From contig CAMTDV010000027.1 of assembly GCA_947069175.1 (NCBI GenBank), positions 44,343,369 to 44,407,368 on the forward strand: 64,000 bases of DNA, in the 5' to 3' direction. This document shows positions 11,395 through 23,341 of this stretch, one piece after another. The stretch comes from Scalesia atractyloides. Its lineage: Eukaryota; Streptophyta; Magnoliopsida; Asterales; Asteraceae. Every line of letters begins with the position of its first letter. The first letter of the stretch is position 1. The position numbers were made by a program, and so were the translations under genes. The notes beneath the pieces were generated by a model. The model was not told where the DNA came from, ran no database searches, and saw only the letters and a list, made by a program, of their open reading frames with translations.

Positions 11395-12120
11395 AAAAAT
11401 ATTATACTTTACAAAAATAACACTTTCATTCGTACGAAACATAGTCTTGTACGAAGCAAATACTTAGCAAAATTCTAAAATTCAACATTTTATTTTTACT
11501 TCGTACGAAATATCATTTCATACGTAGCAAACATTCAACACAATTTTAAAATTCAACATTTCAGGTTTACTTCGTACGACACAGTTTCTTCGTACAAAAC
11601 AAAACATCAAAATAATGAAAGATTTGCTCTGTACGAGCCATTGCTTTGTACGAACCAATTCGTCGTTCCAAAATAACCAAGTGAAATCAGAACTTAAAAC
11701 TTGTCGATTTTAACAAATTAATAGTCGATTTTCGGGTTATTAATGTCGATATTAACGTTTTTGAAGTCAATTCTAAATTTTATCGGTCCAATTCCCCTAG
11801 ATCTAAGTTTTAAGTCTGGTTTGTTCAGATCTGACATTATAACACCATGGTTTTTGCAAAATTACCTTTCCCATTGTAAAAGGTGTGCAAATCAACCTTC
11901 CCAATGTGATTAGAATCGAAAATAAGACAAGAAATATGATTTCAGCAGATGTTTCTTACGAAATCCTCTAACTCGTTTAACAGTTCTTCAGAGACAAATA
12001 ATCTTATTTCATAGAAGTTCAGAGGTTTATATAGAGGATGATTTGCTTCGTATGAACTTGTTGGTTCGTACGAAATATCCTCATTTCATACGAAGCAATT
12101 TATTTCGTACGAATCATTGC
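11395..12120. repeat. Cluster of TTCGTACGAA palindromes in B
   Basis: At least ten exact or one-off copies of the 10-bp palindrome occur at about 11420-11650 and 12045-12110, often as a pair 20-40 bp apart. The same word is in both LTRs of B and in its gag leader (32625-32830). The zone has no coding potential. See findings. Confidence 0.8.
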
Positions 12121-13505
12121 TGAAATTTTGAACTTTCGATTTTTTATTTTTGAAGTTTTCATTTTATCCATTTTTTATCTGTTTAAAATCCACTCGGTTA
12201 ACCAAGTCCAAGTTAATGACGCTGGTAACTCGAGTTTGTCTACCAGGTCCAAGTTAATGACCTTGGATGACCATTTTTGACCCAAAACAGATTTATTTGA
12301 ACATGTAAAGTCTCAAATTAATGAACTTTATTGACATTTAGAAACATTTCCGATAAAGATTAGCTCCCAACCCATGGTTTCAGTTCTCGCTTAGCAAGAT
12401 GTTGCTTTGATTTCAACCATCAGTGTCCTCAACATTGGTAGACTAAAATAAATCTAATCAAGCTAAAAAAAACTGAAAATCTTTTTGGATTTTTAAGAAA
12501 TTTATCAAAAATGACAAACATATTTTTGTGAGTTCTGTTTTTTTAGAGAATCATATCAAGTACATAACAAATCATCAGTACCATTGATCTTGGTATGCTC
12601 ATTAATTTTTAGCCAGATTTACTTAGATTGCCAATATATTTGTCCTCTTAAACTTTTTCTCGTTTCTCAATTGTTTCAAGATATGTTAAGTAGATTTAAG
12701 AAACATGAAATAACTGTGTTTCCCATCTCTGAATATACTCCCGTGTCGAGATTCCCAGAATATCATTTTACATGTGAATATATCTAATTGATATCTGTAA
12801 ATGGGTGAGTGCGAGACCTTGAGAGCTCAGGTTAGTATTTCCATACAGACAAAGAGATGAAGGCTCGTCTTTCGGTGGTGTTCCATTCATGGAATCTTTT
12901 ATACTGCATTGGTCACAAAGATTATGACATAATCATTTTTATGCAGCTTGGGCGAATAACGCATAAAGTATTATACAAGTTCTAGGCCATTGTTTCCGCA
13001 AAATCAGAAGAACTCGGATAATACCCCAGATATCGATCAAATATAAAGACCTAGTATCGCAGAATCTGGCATTCTCTCAAACGAAATTTCAGAGTACTAA
13101 GTCCATATATGCAAATATGTTACCCCACAAATTATTCAGTTTGACTTTTTATGTTTATATCCTGAAAATAATTTACTGAACGAGTAAAGCCTACTGGCAC
13201 ATCTTCAGTAAGACCTGTTTAAACAACTTGTTTATCATTCCAATTCTTTAGCATACTATGATTTTCTTTTTGATATAATATGATATCTCCATTTTCACAA
13301 CAACTCTTTTTGAATTTTATCATGTTTTTGGATTTTCCCAAACATTATCCCCCTAAAATAAAAAACATATTTTTGGATTTTTAGAAATTTTAAGAAAAAC
13401 TATACAGAAAAGCGTCAAGCTGATGAAAAATTCATATCAGGTTGTCATCATCCTCAAACTTAACCTCATGTATATCCCCTGATATCAAATTTTTTAAACC
13501 ATTTA
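12121..13505. other. Element B noncoding zone between RNase H and env-like ORF
   Basis: AT-rich, without a supported ORF. Positions 12550-13270 are the inverted homologue of 5367-6080. Nothing else is recognised. Confidence 0.7.
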
Positions 13506-13508
13506 ACT

Positions 13509-13796
13509 TTAGAAGATTTTTAATCTTGTTTTATCAAAAGCTTTGGTATGAAAATCTACCTTTTGGTCATCAGTGTGGATTTTCTCAAATCTAACCAACT
13601 TTTTCTCATAGCAATCACGGATAAAGTGGTGTCGAATCTCGATATGTTTAGTGCGTGAGTGTTGACATGAGTTTTTGGTGATATCAATTGCGGCCTGATT
13701 ATCTACATATATTGGCGTATCAAGAAATTGCAGTCCAAAGTCTCTCATCTGGTGTTGAATCCAGAGTATCTGGGCACAACAACAGGATGCTGAAAC
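13509..13796 (-). pseudogene. Element B RNase H, C-terminal part
   Basis: On the - strand, SASCCCAQILWIQHQMRDFG leads into VDNQAAIDITKN and HIEIRHHFIRDCYEKK, the standard end of copia RNase H. The domain begins at 26027 and below on the far side of E; the duplicated gaaac joins the two pieces in frame. Confidence 0.9.
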
Positions 13797-14211
13797 TGTC
13801 ACACCCTCAATTTCCACTTGCGGAGTTCTACCGCGAGGCGTGTGAACAAACCAGAATCTGAAACACTAGTACGTCGAACGACTCTACATGGTTTGATAAT
13901 ACGTTTTCCAAAATCGTTCATTTTAGATTTTATATCAATTACCAATATTTAGCAGAGCATTAGTTTTAAATTTGAGCGGAAGCATAAATAAGTAATGATG
14001 CGGGCGCCAACACAAACGCCAAAACAAATGAAAAATCCCAAAACAATATTAATAAATGAGACTCGATAAAGATGTCTTGTTCAATGCATGTGCGTGCACC
14101 TAGAGCTCCTAGCATCCTGAGAAACATGTAAAGAAACAAGTGTCAACATTAAAGATGAGTGAGTTCACAGGTTTTCATAAATTTGTTTGTTCGGTTATAG
14201 TTTGTTACTCC

Positions 14212-14374
14212 GTTATCCCCAACCTGGGATAACATATCAGTTCCATTATTCCAATCCCGGAATAATAAGTTGTTGCTTCCAATATTCCCATCCCGGAATA
14301 TTAAGTTGTTATTTCCATTATCCCCAACCCGGGATAATAAGTTGATGTTTCCAATATTCCAAACCCGGAATATT
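14212..14374. repeat. Five-unit hairpin array in left LTR of E
   Basis: Units of 22 bp at 14212, 14245, 14281, 14317 and 14353 each have a perfect 8-bp inverted repeat around a 6-base loop. The stems differ between units but always pair. The last four are spaced exactly 36 bp, each followed by aagttg. Confidence 0.95.
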
Positions 14375-16395
14375 AAGTTGATCCGTAATTAAGTTCAATA
14401 TTAATGTATATAGGTAGCTAGCCTAAAGTCATGTCACTAAGTGTTCGCGATCGAAGCTGACAGTTGTGCCTCTGTTTTGCCAGGCCTATCACATGACCAT
14501 GGCGATGTTAGGCCAATCATACACCCGTTGACCATACCCGGTCGGCTAGCGCGACTAGCTCGGATGGGGCTCGTCAGACCCAGTAGTACTACTTATAATT
14601 CCCCCGCTATTTAACCCAAATACTAACGATCCGAGGAGATTGTCGAGGACTTAAGTGATAAAGCTGCTTAGTGCCCATAACATTACATTAACATTAACTT
14701 AGTTACCGTATAGTTATGTGACGTTAAATTCGTATAACGTAAAGAGATTGAGTTTGAGAGTGTATACATGTTTCTCCCCCTGTTGTTTAAAAACCGGATA
14801 AAGTTAGGGGCCGTGAACTCACCTTTATTTGCTCGGTTAGTGTAGCAAAGATGTTATAAGAGATGGGACCGCTAGTTGCGTCCTAACAAACCAATTAATT
14901 CCTCGTCAGTGTGTAATCACACCAATACAAATTCCACACACAATTTACTCACAAAGTGATACATACCAACAACATATCTAACACTCAAACATGCATGCAA
15001 GTATTCTCATGTGATCATAGAAATCAAACAACTTGTCATGAACATGTTTCAATTCCATGCAACACTTTAATGCATACAATCACAAGTTATCAACTTTCTG
15101 CTTAACACTCAATTATTCAGCTGTCTTCTAGGATTTTTATAAAATAGTTCTATCATTCCAAAAATTCCCATATTTTTATATTAGGTGACATTTATACCAT
15201 AGAAATTTATATAATTTTTCCAAGTCCTAAATCTTTACCAATTAGCCATAAATATTAATTCATTAAGCTGCAGTCAGATTTACCGCTCTCTGACTGCAGT
15301 CCACGGAAGAATTTATTTAAAAATCACTGATCGTCCGATTAACAAACTTCCAATTAGAGTTGCCCGGAAATTTCTATACCTATTTGCTGTACAAAAATCA
15401 TGACTCAACTCCCTACTGATTTTAAAATCTAGCTTGATAAACAACCAACAAAATTCCAGAATTTTCACAGCTTTAGCTACTGAACTTGTTTAGCCCTTTA
15501 AAAATATCAAACGACTTTCGAAAATTATGAATCCAGCGCCATTAGATTCCTTATTCAAATCTCTACGTTTTAGACATCAGAAAGTCCGTTTTTCGACAAC
15601 TAACGACGAGTTACAGCCAGATGAAGTCGGCTGTAACTATTATTCAGCAGACTGTTTCAGCATCTCTTTATAATAAACTCGTGTAATCCCGTTCATGCGA
15701 TTAATCTAGACGATCTAAAACCGATTTCTAATCCTAGATTAATACCAATATCTCATCCATGCAAACTCTAGTTCTTACTTCTAGTTATTATAAACAAAAC
15801 ACAGCCTATATGTATTCAACTTTAAAACTCATTCCAACTCTAAATCTTGTATTACCAATCCGAAACTATATCATCATGCAACCTGAGAACAGCAACAATC
15901 AAGACACATAACTTCGAAACAACTAGCCACTCGAGCATACATGTATCCGAAACATTTATATCAATTCTTTCAAGCATGTATATATATATATATCCGAAAC
16001 AATACAATCATCTATCTTATTCTATTATGCAAATCCGAACACAACACACTCAAAACACGTATAACCGAACATGATCTAGCAACAAAAGATAAATCCTAAC
16101 CTTAAGTGACAAGGTAAACGGCCGAAACTTGGATGTGAATGGATTTGGCTTGAAAGTAATTTGCGACCGAGAAGGACTTGTTGATAAAGTGGCTGTTTGA
16201 TCGGCCAGAGGTGAACCAAGACTGATCTCGCGATTTGAATGAAGGTGAAGATGGAGATTGTTGTTGCTGCTGTGACCGAGAGAATTAAACGAACAAGAAA
16301 ACAGCTGATTGCGATCACAATAAGCGAGAACAAGCTGCGACGGCTGTCTTGTTTGTTAGGGTTTTCGGATTGTGAATGAAGATGCATGTGAGTTG

Positions 16396-16406
16396 TATAT
16401 ATATAG
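16396..16406 (-). promoter_or_regulatory. TATA-like box in left LTR of E
   Basis: TATATATATAC on the - strand, about 510 bp into the LTR, followed by a CA-rich leader. Same site as in the right LTR. Confidence 0.5.
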
Positions 16407-16915
16407 GCGCAACAAGATGGGGATCACGGTTTTGGTTTGAGTCGCGGCTGAGGAACTAAAGTGAGTTAGTTTGGTTTGGACTTGATCTCGCGGTCAAGGG
16501 ATAGGGTGGGTTCGGTTTGGGTTTGAACTAAATAAATCCGCGGTTTTGATCATGTGGCCGAGAGTGTTTTGGTTTAGGGTTTAGGTTTTGATGTTGTGGT
16601 TTCGGGTTTGATCTTGCGGCCGGATTGTTTTTAGTTTAAGGTTTAACTTTGATCTCGGTTTTGGGTTTGCGGTTTGGTTTGCGCATGGCCGATAATGGTT
16701 TGAGTTCTAAACTTGGTTAATTCCTAGAGTCACAAAGAATCGAGGTTGGTTCGTGTCGCGGTTCGGTTCGTGTACATATCTACAATAATTACTTTATAAC
16801 TAAACAATCACACAAACACTCATCACGTATTCATTCCATGCACGTTTAATACTTAGCACATATATTATTCGACAAGTGTCACGTGTAAGTTATCCGAAAA
16901 ACCCGGGATATCACA

Positions 16916-16927
16916 TTATCCCCATGT
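16916..16927 (-). other. Element E polypurine tract
   Basis: ACATGGGGATAA on the - strand directly precedes the LTR. Confidence 0.6.
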
Positions 16928-17176
16928 TGAAAGAATTTTCATCCCGAAAATTGAGTAAACGCGGTTTAGCATGTAACGTACATGTTTAGAGTGCCACGCA
17001 CAAAGAGTTAGTTCGTTAATGATGGTACGCAACGTTACAAGAAGTTCCCAAGTGTCTTACACAAAGATTTCCAAGTGCCATGCACAAGAATTTAGTCAAC
17101 AATAGTACACGAAAGTATGAGAAGTTTCCAGGTTGTCACATCATCCCCATGTTGAAAGAATTTTCGTCCCGAAAAT

Positions 17177-17733
17177 TTAGGTACTGGTATCGTTAGTTTG
17201 CTGCTCAGTTGCAAAGAGATGTGGGTATTTGCTTTTCATTTGGTCCTCTCTTTCCCACGTGAACTCCGGTCCACGCTTAGAGTCCCAACGAACTTTAACG
17301 ATTGGAATCTTGCTGTGCCTTCGAGTCTTGATCTCACGATCCATGATCTCAATAGGCTTTTCCACGAAGTGTAGTTGTTCATCCACTTGGATCTCATCCA
17401 ATGGAATAACTAAAGTTTCATCTGAAAGACACTTCTTCAGATTTGACACGTGAAATACGTTGTGAACTCCACTGAGTTCGGCAGGAAGGTCTAATTGATA
17501 TGCTACGGGTCCGATACGTTTCAAGATTACAAACGGGCCTACGTACCGTGGATTAAGTTTGCCCCGTTTTCCAAAACGGATTACACCCTTCCAGGGTGAC
17601 ACCTTTAGTAGGACGCGATCGCCTACTTGAAATTCGAGCGGTTTGCGTCGTTGGTCAGCGTAGCTTTTCTGTCGATCCCGTGCTGCCGCCATGCGGTTTC
17701 TGATTTGTACAATCTTTTCAGTGGCCTCAAGTA
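17177..17733 (-). pseudogene. Element E integrase C-terminus and chromodomain
   Basis: The 171-codon frame at 17177-17692 contains DRVLLKVSPWKGVIRFGKRG, then the GPF/Y module RYVGPFVILKRIGPVAYQL. It ends with a chromodomain-like block, VEKPIEIMDREIKTRRHSK followed by VKVRWDSKRGPEFTWE. Such chromodomains steer integration toward modified histones in chromoviruses. It is joined to the integrase core by a one-base frameshift near 17740-17750, and the intervening residues (ILEATEKIVQIRNR) are readable in this frame. Confidence 0.88.
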
Positions 17734-18513
17734 TTAACTCAGGGCCTGGAGTTGGCTGTCACCGACTTCTGCCCAGCAGACCGGTGATCTACATTTACGA
17801 CCGTATAATGCCTCAAACGGTGCTGCCGAAATACTCGTGTGATAGCTGTTGTTATATGAGAATTCTACTAGAGGCAGGTGAATTTCCCAATTATTTCCGA
17901 AGTCCACTACGCATGCCCTAAGCATGTCTTCCACGGTCTGTATGGTCCTTTCGCTTTGACCATCAGTCTGAGGGTGATAAGCTGTGCTCATATCCAAGCG
18001 TGTTCCCAACGCTTTCTGGAGTGACTGCCAGAAGTTTGACGTGAAGCGAGCATCTCTGTCTGAGATGATGGACGTTGGCACACCGTGCCGAGAAACTACT
18101 TCCTTAATGTAGATGCGAGTCAACTTCTCCATCTTATCTGTTTCTTTAATAGCTAGGAAGTGGGCGGACTTAGTTAAACGATCCACGATCACCCAGATGG
18201 TATCGCAACCACCCAAGGTTCGCGGGAGTTTAGTGATGAAATCCATTGAGATCTGATCCCACTTCCACACTGGGATCTCAGGTTGTTGGAGTAGCCCCGA
18301 TGGCTTTTGATACTCCACCTTGACTTTTGCACAAGTCAAACATTTACTCACGTAGGTGGCTATATCGGCTTTCATGTTGGGCCACCAATACGCAGCTTTA
18401 AGGTCTTGGTACATTTTATCCGAACCCGGATGGACAGAGTATCGAGATTTGTGAGCTTCATCCATGACTAGCTCTCTAAGGTTTCCGTAGAGAGGTACCC
18501 ATATGCGATTCAT
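17734..18513 (-). pseudogene. Element E integrase core
   Basis: A 259-codon frame holds the zinc-binding H-H-C-C module (DEAHKSRYSVHPG, then YVSKCLTCAKVK) and the DDE catalytic core: Asp in ISMDFITKLP, Asp in IISDRDARFTSNFW and Glu in GQSERTIQTVEDMLR. The frame is shifted by one base against the upstream RT-RNase H frame near 18520 and against the chromodomain frame near 17745. All catalytic residues are present. Confidence 0.9.
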
Positions 18514-21500
18514 GAAATACCGGCTCCATTGGGCTTTACCTCCCAGTCGCGTTCCATTTTTCCCACTGATTCGGCTTTGATGTTTTCCTCCTTAACTGCT
18601 TCTAACTGGGCGTCGCGTATTTGTTCGGGTAGCCCCGAATGAATAGTGAGTTGTAGTGCTCGTACGCGATGAGGTTTCAAGTGTTCTTTCCTACTGAGGG
18701 CATCAGCTACCACGTTAGCTTTACCCGGGTGATACCGAATGGCACACTCATAATCGTTCAAGAGTTCGACCCAGCGACGCTGTCGCATGTTCAACTCCTT
18801 CTGATCAAAGATGTGTTGAAGGCTTTTGTGGTCAGTAAAGATTGTGCACTTTGTTCCATAGAGGTAGTGTCTCCAAATCTTAAGTGCAAACACCACTGCT
18901 CCCAATTCTAGGTCATGCGTCGTGTAGTTTTTCTCGTGAACTTTCAGCTGTCGCGACGCATACGCGATGACCTTATCGCGTTGCATGAGTACACATCCCA
19001 ATCCCTGAATGGAAGCATCACAATACACTACGAAGTCATCTGTCCCTTCTGGCAAGGACAGAATGGGTGCACTGCAAAGTTTCTGCTTCAGCAATTGAAA
19101 TGCTGCTTCTTGTTTTTCACCCCAAGCATACTTGATGCCTTTCTGGGTAAGGGTAGTGAGCGGTTTTGCGATCTTTGAAAACCCCTCGATGAAGCGTCTG
19201 TAGTAACCAGCCAATCCCAAAAATTGGTGGATCTCCGTCGGTGTCTTAGGTGCTTCCCAGTTTTTGATGGCTTCAATCTTGGCAGGGTCTACATGGATAC
19301 CCTTTTCATTCACGACGTGCCGGAGAAACTGAACTTCCCGGATCCAGAAATCACACTTCGAGAGCTTGGCATATAGCTTTTCCTGTTGAAGTAATCCTAG
19401 CAGCAATCGTAGATGCTCAGCATGCTCTTCTTCACTTTTGGAGTAGATGAGTATGTCATCGATGAACACAATGACAAATTTGTCGAGGTATGGTTTACAC
19501 ACGCGGTTCATGAGGTCCATGAATACCGCAGGTGCGTTAGTATGACCGAATGGCATGACCAAAAACTCGTAATGGCCATACCGAGTGCGAAATGATGTCT
19601 TAGCGATATCCTCCTCCCTGACGCGTAGCTGATGATAACCGGACCGTAAATCAATCTTAGAGTAGTAACTTGACCCTTGCAGTTGGTCGAATAGATCGTC
19701 GATGCGAGGTAACGGGTATCGGTTCTTGACTGTAACCTTGTTGAGTTCCCTATAGTCGATGCACATGCGGAAAGTCCCGTCCTTTTTCTTGACAAAAAGG
19801 ACTGGAGCTCCCCATGGCGAAACGCTTGGCCGGATAAATCCTTTTTCTAACAGCTCTTGAAGTTGGGTAGACAGCTCCTGCAGCTCGGTTGGAGCTAGGC
19901 GGTATGGAGCCTTGGCGATAGGAGTTGCATTGTTTGCCAATTCGATTTCAAACTCCAATTGTCGATGTGGTGGAAGACCAGGTAGTTCTTCTGGGAATAC
20001 ATCGGAAAAATCACGGACGACAGGGATGTCTTCTATACGTTTCTCGTCCTTAGGCTGTTCTGTAATTAGTGAGAGTAAAGCGAAAGAATTCTTTTTCCGA
20101 AGATATTTCTGCGCTTGCATGAATGAGATGATGTTGGTGACGGCGCTTGCCTTATCGCCTTGTACTGTCAGGATTTCGTCGTTCGAAAGTGGAATACGGA
20201 TAGACTTTTCGAAGCAGAGAACTTCAGCCCGGACGTCGGATAGCCAGTCCATTCCGACTACCACGTCAAAACTACCCAGGGTAGTTGTCATCAGATCAAT
20301 GGTAAAAGTGTGGCCCGCGAGTTTGAGTTGACAGCCGGATACGATTTGGGTCACATCTACCGATTTACCATTGGCTAATTCTATCACATAAGGGGTCTCT
20401 AATGGTTTAAACGTGAGATTTAGGTTCTTCCTAAAAGACTCAGATATAAAACTCCTATCCGCACCCGTATCAAAAAGCACAGTAGCAAAATGTTCATTAA
20501 GGGGAAACTTACCGGTGACCACGTTCGTGTCGTTTCTGGCCTCTCCGCGGCCCAATGTAAATGCACGACCCTTGGCACCTCCTGTGCCACCGTTCCCATT
20601 ATTGTTGTTATTATTATTGTTGCGGTTGTTGTGGTTGTTTCCACCATTATTGTTGTTGTTGCGCAACTGTGGGCAGTCTTTTCTGAAATGAGTAGTGCTA
20701 CCACACTGATAGCATCCCCGGTTTATACCCTGCTGCTGACCCTGAGGCTGATTCTGATTTTGTCGGGACACGATTTCCCCACGACAATCCTTTGCCGCAT
20801 GTCCCATCTTGCCACATCTTTGGCAGCGATTTCCGGCACAAGGGCCGTTATGGTGAAGATTGCAGCGGTTGCACTGCGGCTTTCGACCTACATAGCCGCC
20901 TGCATTCTGGTTGTTATTGTTGTAGTTGTTGTTGTTGTTGTTGTTGGAATGATTTTGATGACCCCGGTGGCTGTGGTAATGATTGAACCGTTTCTGGTTC
21001 CCTTGTTGCGGATGTGATGACGAAGACTGTCGAACAGTGGAGTCTTCAAATTTTCTTTTGTTATCTGGAGCGACTTCGGTTGTACCCCGTGCTGGCAGTT
21101 TCTTCTGTTCCACCGCTTTATCGGTGAGTTTGTGAGCCAATCGGATTGCTTGATGTTCTGTTACAGGGTTACTAGACATCACCATACCCTGAATTTCCGG
21201 AACCAGACCCCCGAGATAGAACTCGAGTCTTTTCTCCACCGTGTTGGCCAATTCAGGACACAGAAATACCAAGTCATGGTGTTTTGCAGTGTAAGCTTCA
21301 ATTTCCGATCCCACCATCTTGTGGTTCCATAGAGCTTGCTCTAACTGTTGCACTCTGTCTCGTGGACAGTACTCCTCTTTAATCAGGGCCTTGAACTCAG
21401 TCCATGCCATTGCATTTGCAGCTAACAGTCCACGTGTTTGGACTTGGGCATTCCACCATGTCAGTGCCCCATCTTCCAGTGTTGAGGCTGCGTATTTGAC

Positions 21501-21625
21501 CTTGTTTGCCTCTAGGCAGTTGCACATTTCAAAAACGGATTCTGATTTTTCGATCCAGCGGACCAATCCAATGGGTCCTTCCGCCCCCGAGAACTTGCTT
21601 GGCTTTGCGTCAAGGGAACATCTTA
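18510..21625 (-). pseudogene. Element E gag, protease, RT and RNase H
   Basis: One open frame of just over 1000 codons. Gag core comes first (DGALTWWNAQV, YCPRDRVQQLEQALW), then Asn/His-rich sequence with three Cys/His clusters, including CQRCGKMGHAAKDC and CYQCGSTTHFRKDC. Protease has an intact DTGADRSF site. RT has YPLPRIDDLFDQLQG, MPFGHTNAP and the catalytic FIDD in VIVFIDDILIYS. RNase H has YCDASIQGLGCVLMQ and IFTDHKSLQHI. The frame opens at about 21625, where one extra C in a run of three shifts it against the first gag exon. It ends at 18510 with another one-base shift. Catalytic residues look functional, so the copy is only lightly damaged. Confidence 0.93.
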
Positions 21626-21644
21626 TAGGGATTAAAGCCCCCTC

Positions 21645-21727
21645 CTGCTGACAGAGAACAGGAAGTCAGCAAGGAACTTTACTAACCTCACTATTAGATT
21701 TTCACGTGAAAATTTAATAATGGTTAC
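21645..21727 (-). other. Candidate 83-nt intron in gag of E
   Basis: The first gag frame ends CCGGCAG, followed by GTAACC, and the next conserved gag residues follow TGTCAGCAG. Removing the AT-rich 83 nt joins NQPAG to GGFNPYKMF in frame. Unspliced RNA meets a TAA after four codons. This is inference from splice consensus only. Confidence 0.45.
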
Positions 21728-21836
21728 CTGCCGGCTGGTTCTGAACACCCGCTAAAGCTGCGTTCACATGCTCCTGAATCATGGCTGCTAGCTCTTCGGG
21801 CGTCAAGTTAAGGTTTCCACGTCTTCCAGTCGCCAT
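21728..21836 (-). pseudogene. Element E gag N-terminus
   Basis: ATG at 21836 opens MATGRRGNLNLTPEELAAM followed by a short helix (IQEHVNAALAGVQNQPAG). This is the start of gag as I know it in related elements. The downstream continuation requires removal of the 83 nt above and tolerance of a one-base insertion near 21622. Confidence 0.7.
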
Positions 21837-22093
21837 TTAGATCTTCGAAACACAACACAAACACACCCTGATAAGTCTATATATCCAATATAGTTATCCT
21901 ACTTCGTACTTTAATAATTATTAAGTTATGTCAACTCAATATGTTAAATAGTCAAAGAAATACTTGATTAACTGGAATTTCAACGTCTTACAAAAGTGCA
22001 ATCAAACATACGAATTCACTATAAAGTCTCAGGTTTAAATACAAGTGGGAAAATAATAAACTGAAGGAAAACAAATAATATAAACGAGACGTG

Positions 22094-22720
22094 TCAGTCG
22101 TCTACATCTCCATTCCCCAAGTCACTATCGTTGCCGTCATCCTGTGCGGCATTTCCAGCTTCCTCAGCTGGGTCCTCCTCCGGATCCTCTTCAGGATCCT
22201 CCTCTGGATCCTCCTCTGGATCCTCCTCTACTGGCACTGGAGGGGCCGGTGCTGGTGCAAGTGCTTGATTTTGCAGTTCCTGAATGTTCCAACTATTTTC
22301 CAGAACTCTGTCCTCAAGCCAGTCAGCTCTTATCTGCTCAGCACGCAGATCTCTGGCTATGGTGTTACGAGCTATCTTACTCGTACGATGCTCTTCCTCG
22401 AGCGAGTCGGTCTTTCCTGTAAGGTGTCGGATCATCCATCCTTGTGCTAAGATGGTTTCCTGCATTCTTTCTAACTGTTTTTGTTGTGTATGCACCAGGA
22501 TTCTAAGCATGTCAACTCCTATTTCTACAGGATTAACCGGTTCAACCGGTACAGCAATAGTTGGGCGCAACGACGACTCCTCCCCCAGAGCGAGCCTCTT
22601 CCTCGCCGCTGAGCGTGTCTCTACGCCATAAGGTAGTATGGGTTCCACCATTGGTGCCTTTCCTAGTGCTCTTGGTGGCGTAAGTCTGTCGGATGATGAT
22701 GACGATGAGGATGATGACAT
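22094..22720 (-). CDS. Leader ORF of element E, coiled-coil and acidic repeat protein, unassigned
   Basis: An intact 208-codon frame lies between the PBS and gag on the same strand, so it is the first long ORF of the element transcript. It has a poly-Ser start (nine Ser), then a basic segment (RSAARKRLALGEE), then about 90 residues of charged heptad-like sequence (residues about 75-160, TQQKQLERMQETILAQGW and RAEQIRADWLEDRVLEN). After an Ala/Pro stretch comes an acidic tandem EEDP repeat of five units encoded by 12-bp repeats, and an acidic end. It has no zinc knuckle or enzyme motif. Gag starts 257 nt downstream. Role unknown; it may assist particle assembly or RNA binding, but nothing shows this. 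Confidence 0.7.
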   Translation of the reverse strand: MSSSSSSSSSDRLTPPRALGKAPMVEPILPYGVETRSAARKRLALGEESSLRPTIAVPVEPVNPVEIGVDMLRILVHTQQKQLERMQETILAQGWMIRHLTGKTDSLEEEHRTSKIARNTIARDLRAEQIRADWLEDRVLENSWNIQELQNQALAPAPAPPVPVEEDPEEDPEEDPEEDPEEDPAEEAGNAAQDDGNDSDLGNGDVDD

Positions 22721-22910
22721 TGCCTGTTAGGTCGTGTAGTTAGTTATGAGTTGTTTTCATTCCTTATCATGAAGGCATAATCTACCAAACACAGTTGTGG
22801 TATATTACATAACAAGATATAATAATTCGGTGCCAAACTAAGTCTAGTGTCGTGATATCAGCTATAGTTTAGGTCTACTTCTAATGCAAACCTGGTTCTC
22901 TATAGCTAGT

Positions 22911-22923
22911 GGCTCTGATACCA
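22911..22923 (-). other. Element E primer binding site
   Basis: TGGTATCAGAGCC on the - strand, three bases inside the end of the LTR, matches the initiator-methionine tRNA 3' end used by many plant LTR elements. Confidence 0.85.
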
Positions 22924-23341
22924 ATCTGTCACACCCTCAATTTCCACTTGCGGAGTTCTACCGCGAGGCGTGTGAACAAACCAGAATATGAAACACTAGT
23001 ACGTCGAACGACTCTACATGGTTTGATAATACGTTTTCCAAAATCGTTCATTTTAGATTTTATATCAATTACCAATATTTAGCAGAGCATTAGTTTTAAA
23101 TTTGAGCGGAAGCATAAATAAGTAATGATGCGGGCGCCAACACAAACGCCAAAACAAATGAAAAATCCCAAAACAATATTAATAAATGAGACTTGATAAA
23201 GATGTCTTGTTCAATGCATGTGCGTGCACCTAGAGCTCCTAGCGTCCTGAGAAACATGTAAAGAAACAAGTGTCAACATTAAAGATGAGTGAGTTCACAG
23301 GTTTTCATAAATTTGTTTGTTCGGTTATAGTTTGTTACTCC

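Larger units (their letters stand above)
13797..16915 (-). repeat. Element E 3' LTR (left copy, 3119 bp)
   Basis: Nearly identical to 22927-26026. It carries the hairpin array (14212-14374), a longer TA run near 15980 than the other copy, and about 17 extra bases near 16209. Small ORFs inside are not supported. Confidence 0.97.

Noticed and set aside
14212..14374. CRISPR-like array
   Set aside because: Regular 36-bp spacing with palindromes superficially resembles one, but the context is a plant LTR, spacers are nearly identical, and CRISPR arrays do not occur in plant nuclear DNA.
15847..16387. ORFs of 75 and 103 codons in the left LTR of E, and their twins at 24978-25498
   Set aside because: They differ in length between the two LTR copies because of small indels and have no domain. 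The hydrophobic stretch is a chance product of CT-rich leader sequence.
16560..16600. Telomere-like TTTAGGG words
   Set aside because: Only two or three imperfect units within the G/T-rich promoter side of the LTR of E; not a telomeric array.
20490..21017. 175-codon ORF on the + strand with many Val and Ile
   Set aside because: It is antisense to the Asn-rich part of gag of E; AAC/AAT runs read as GTT/ATT.
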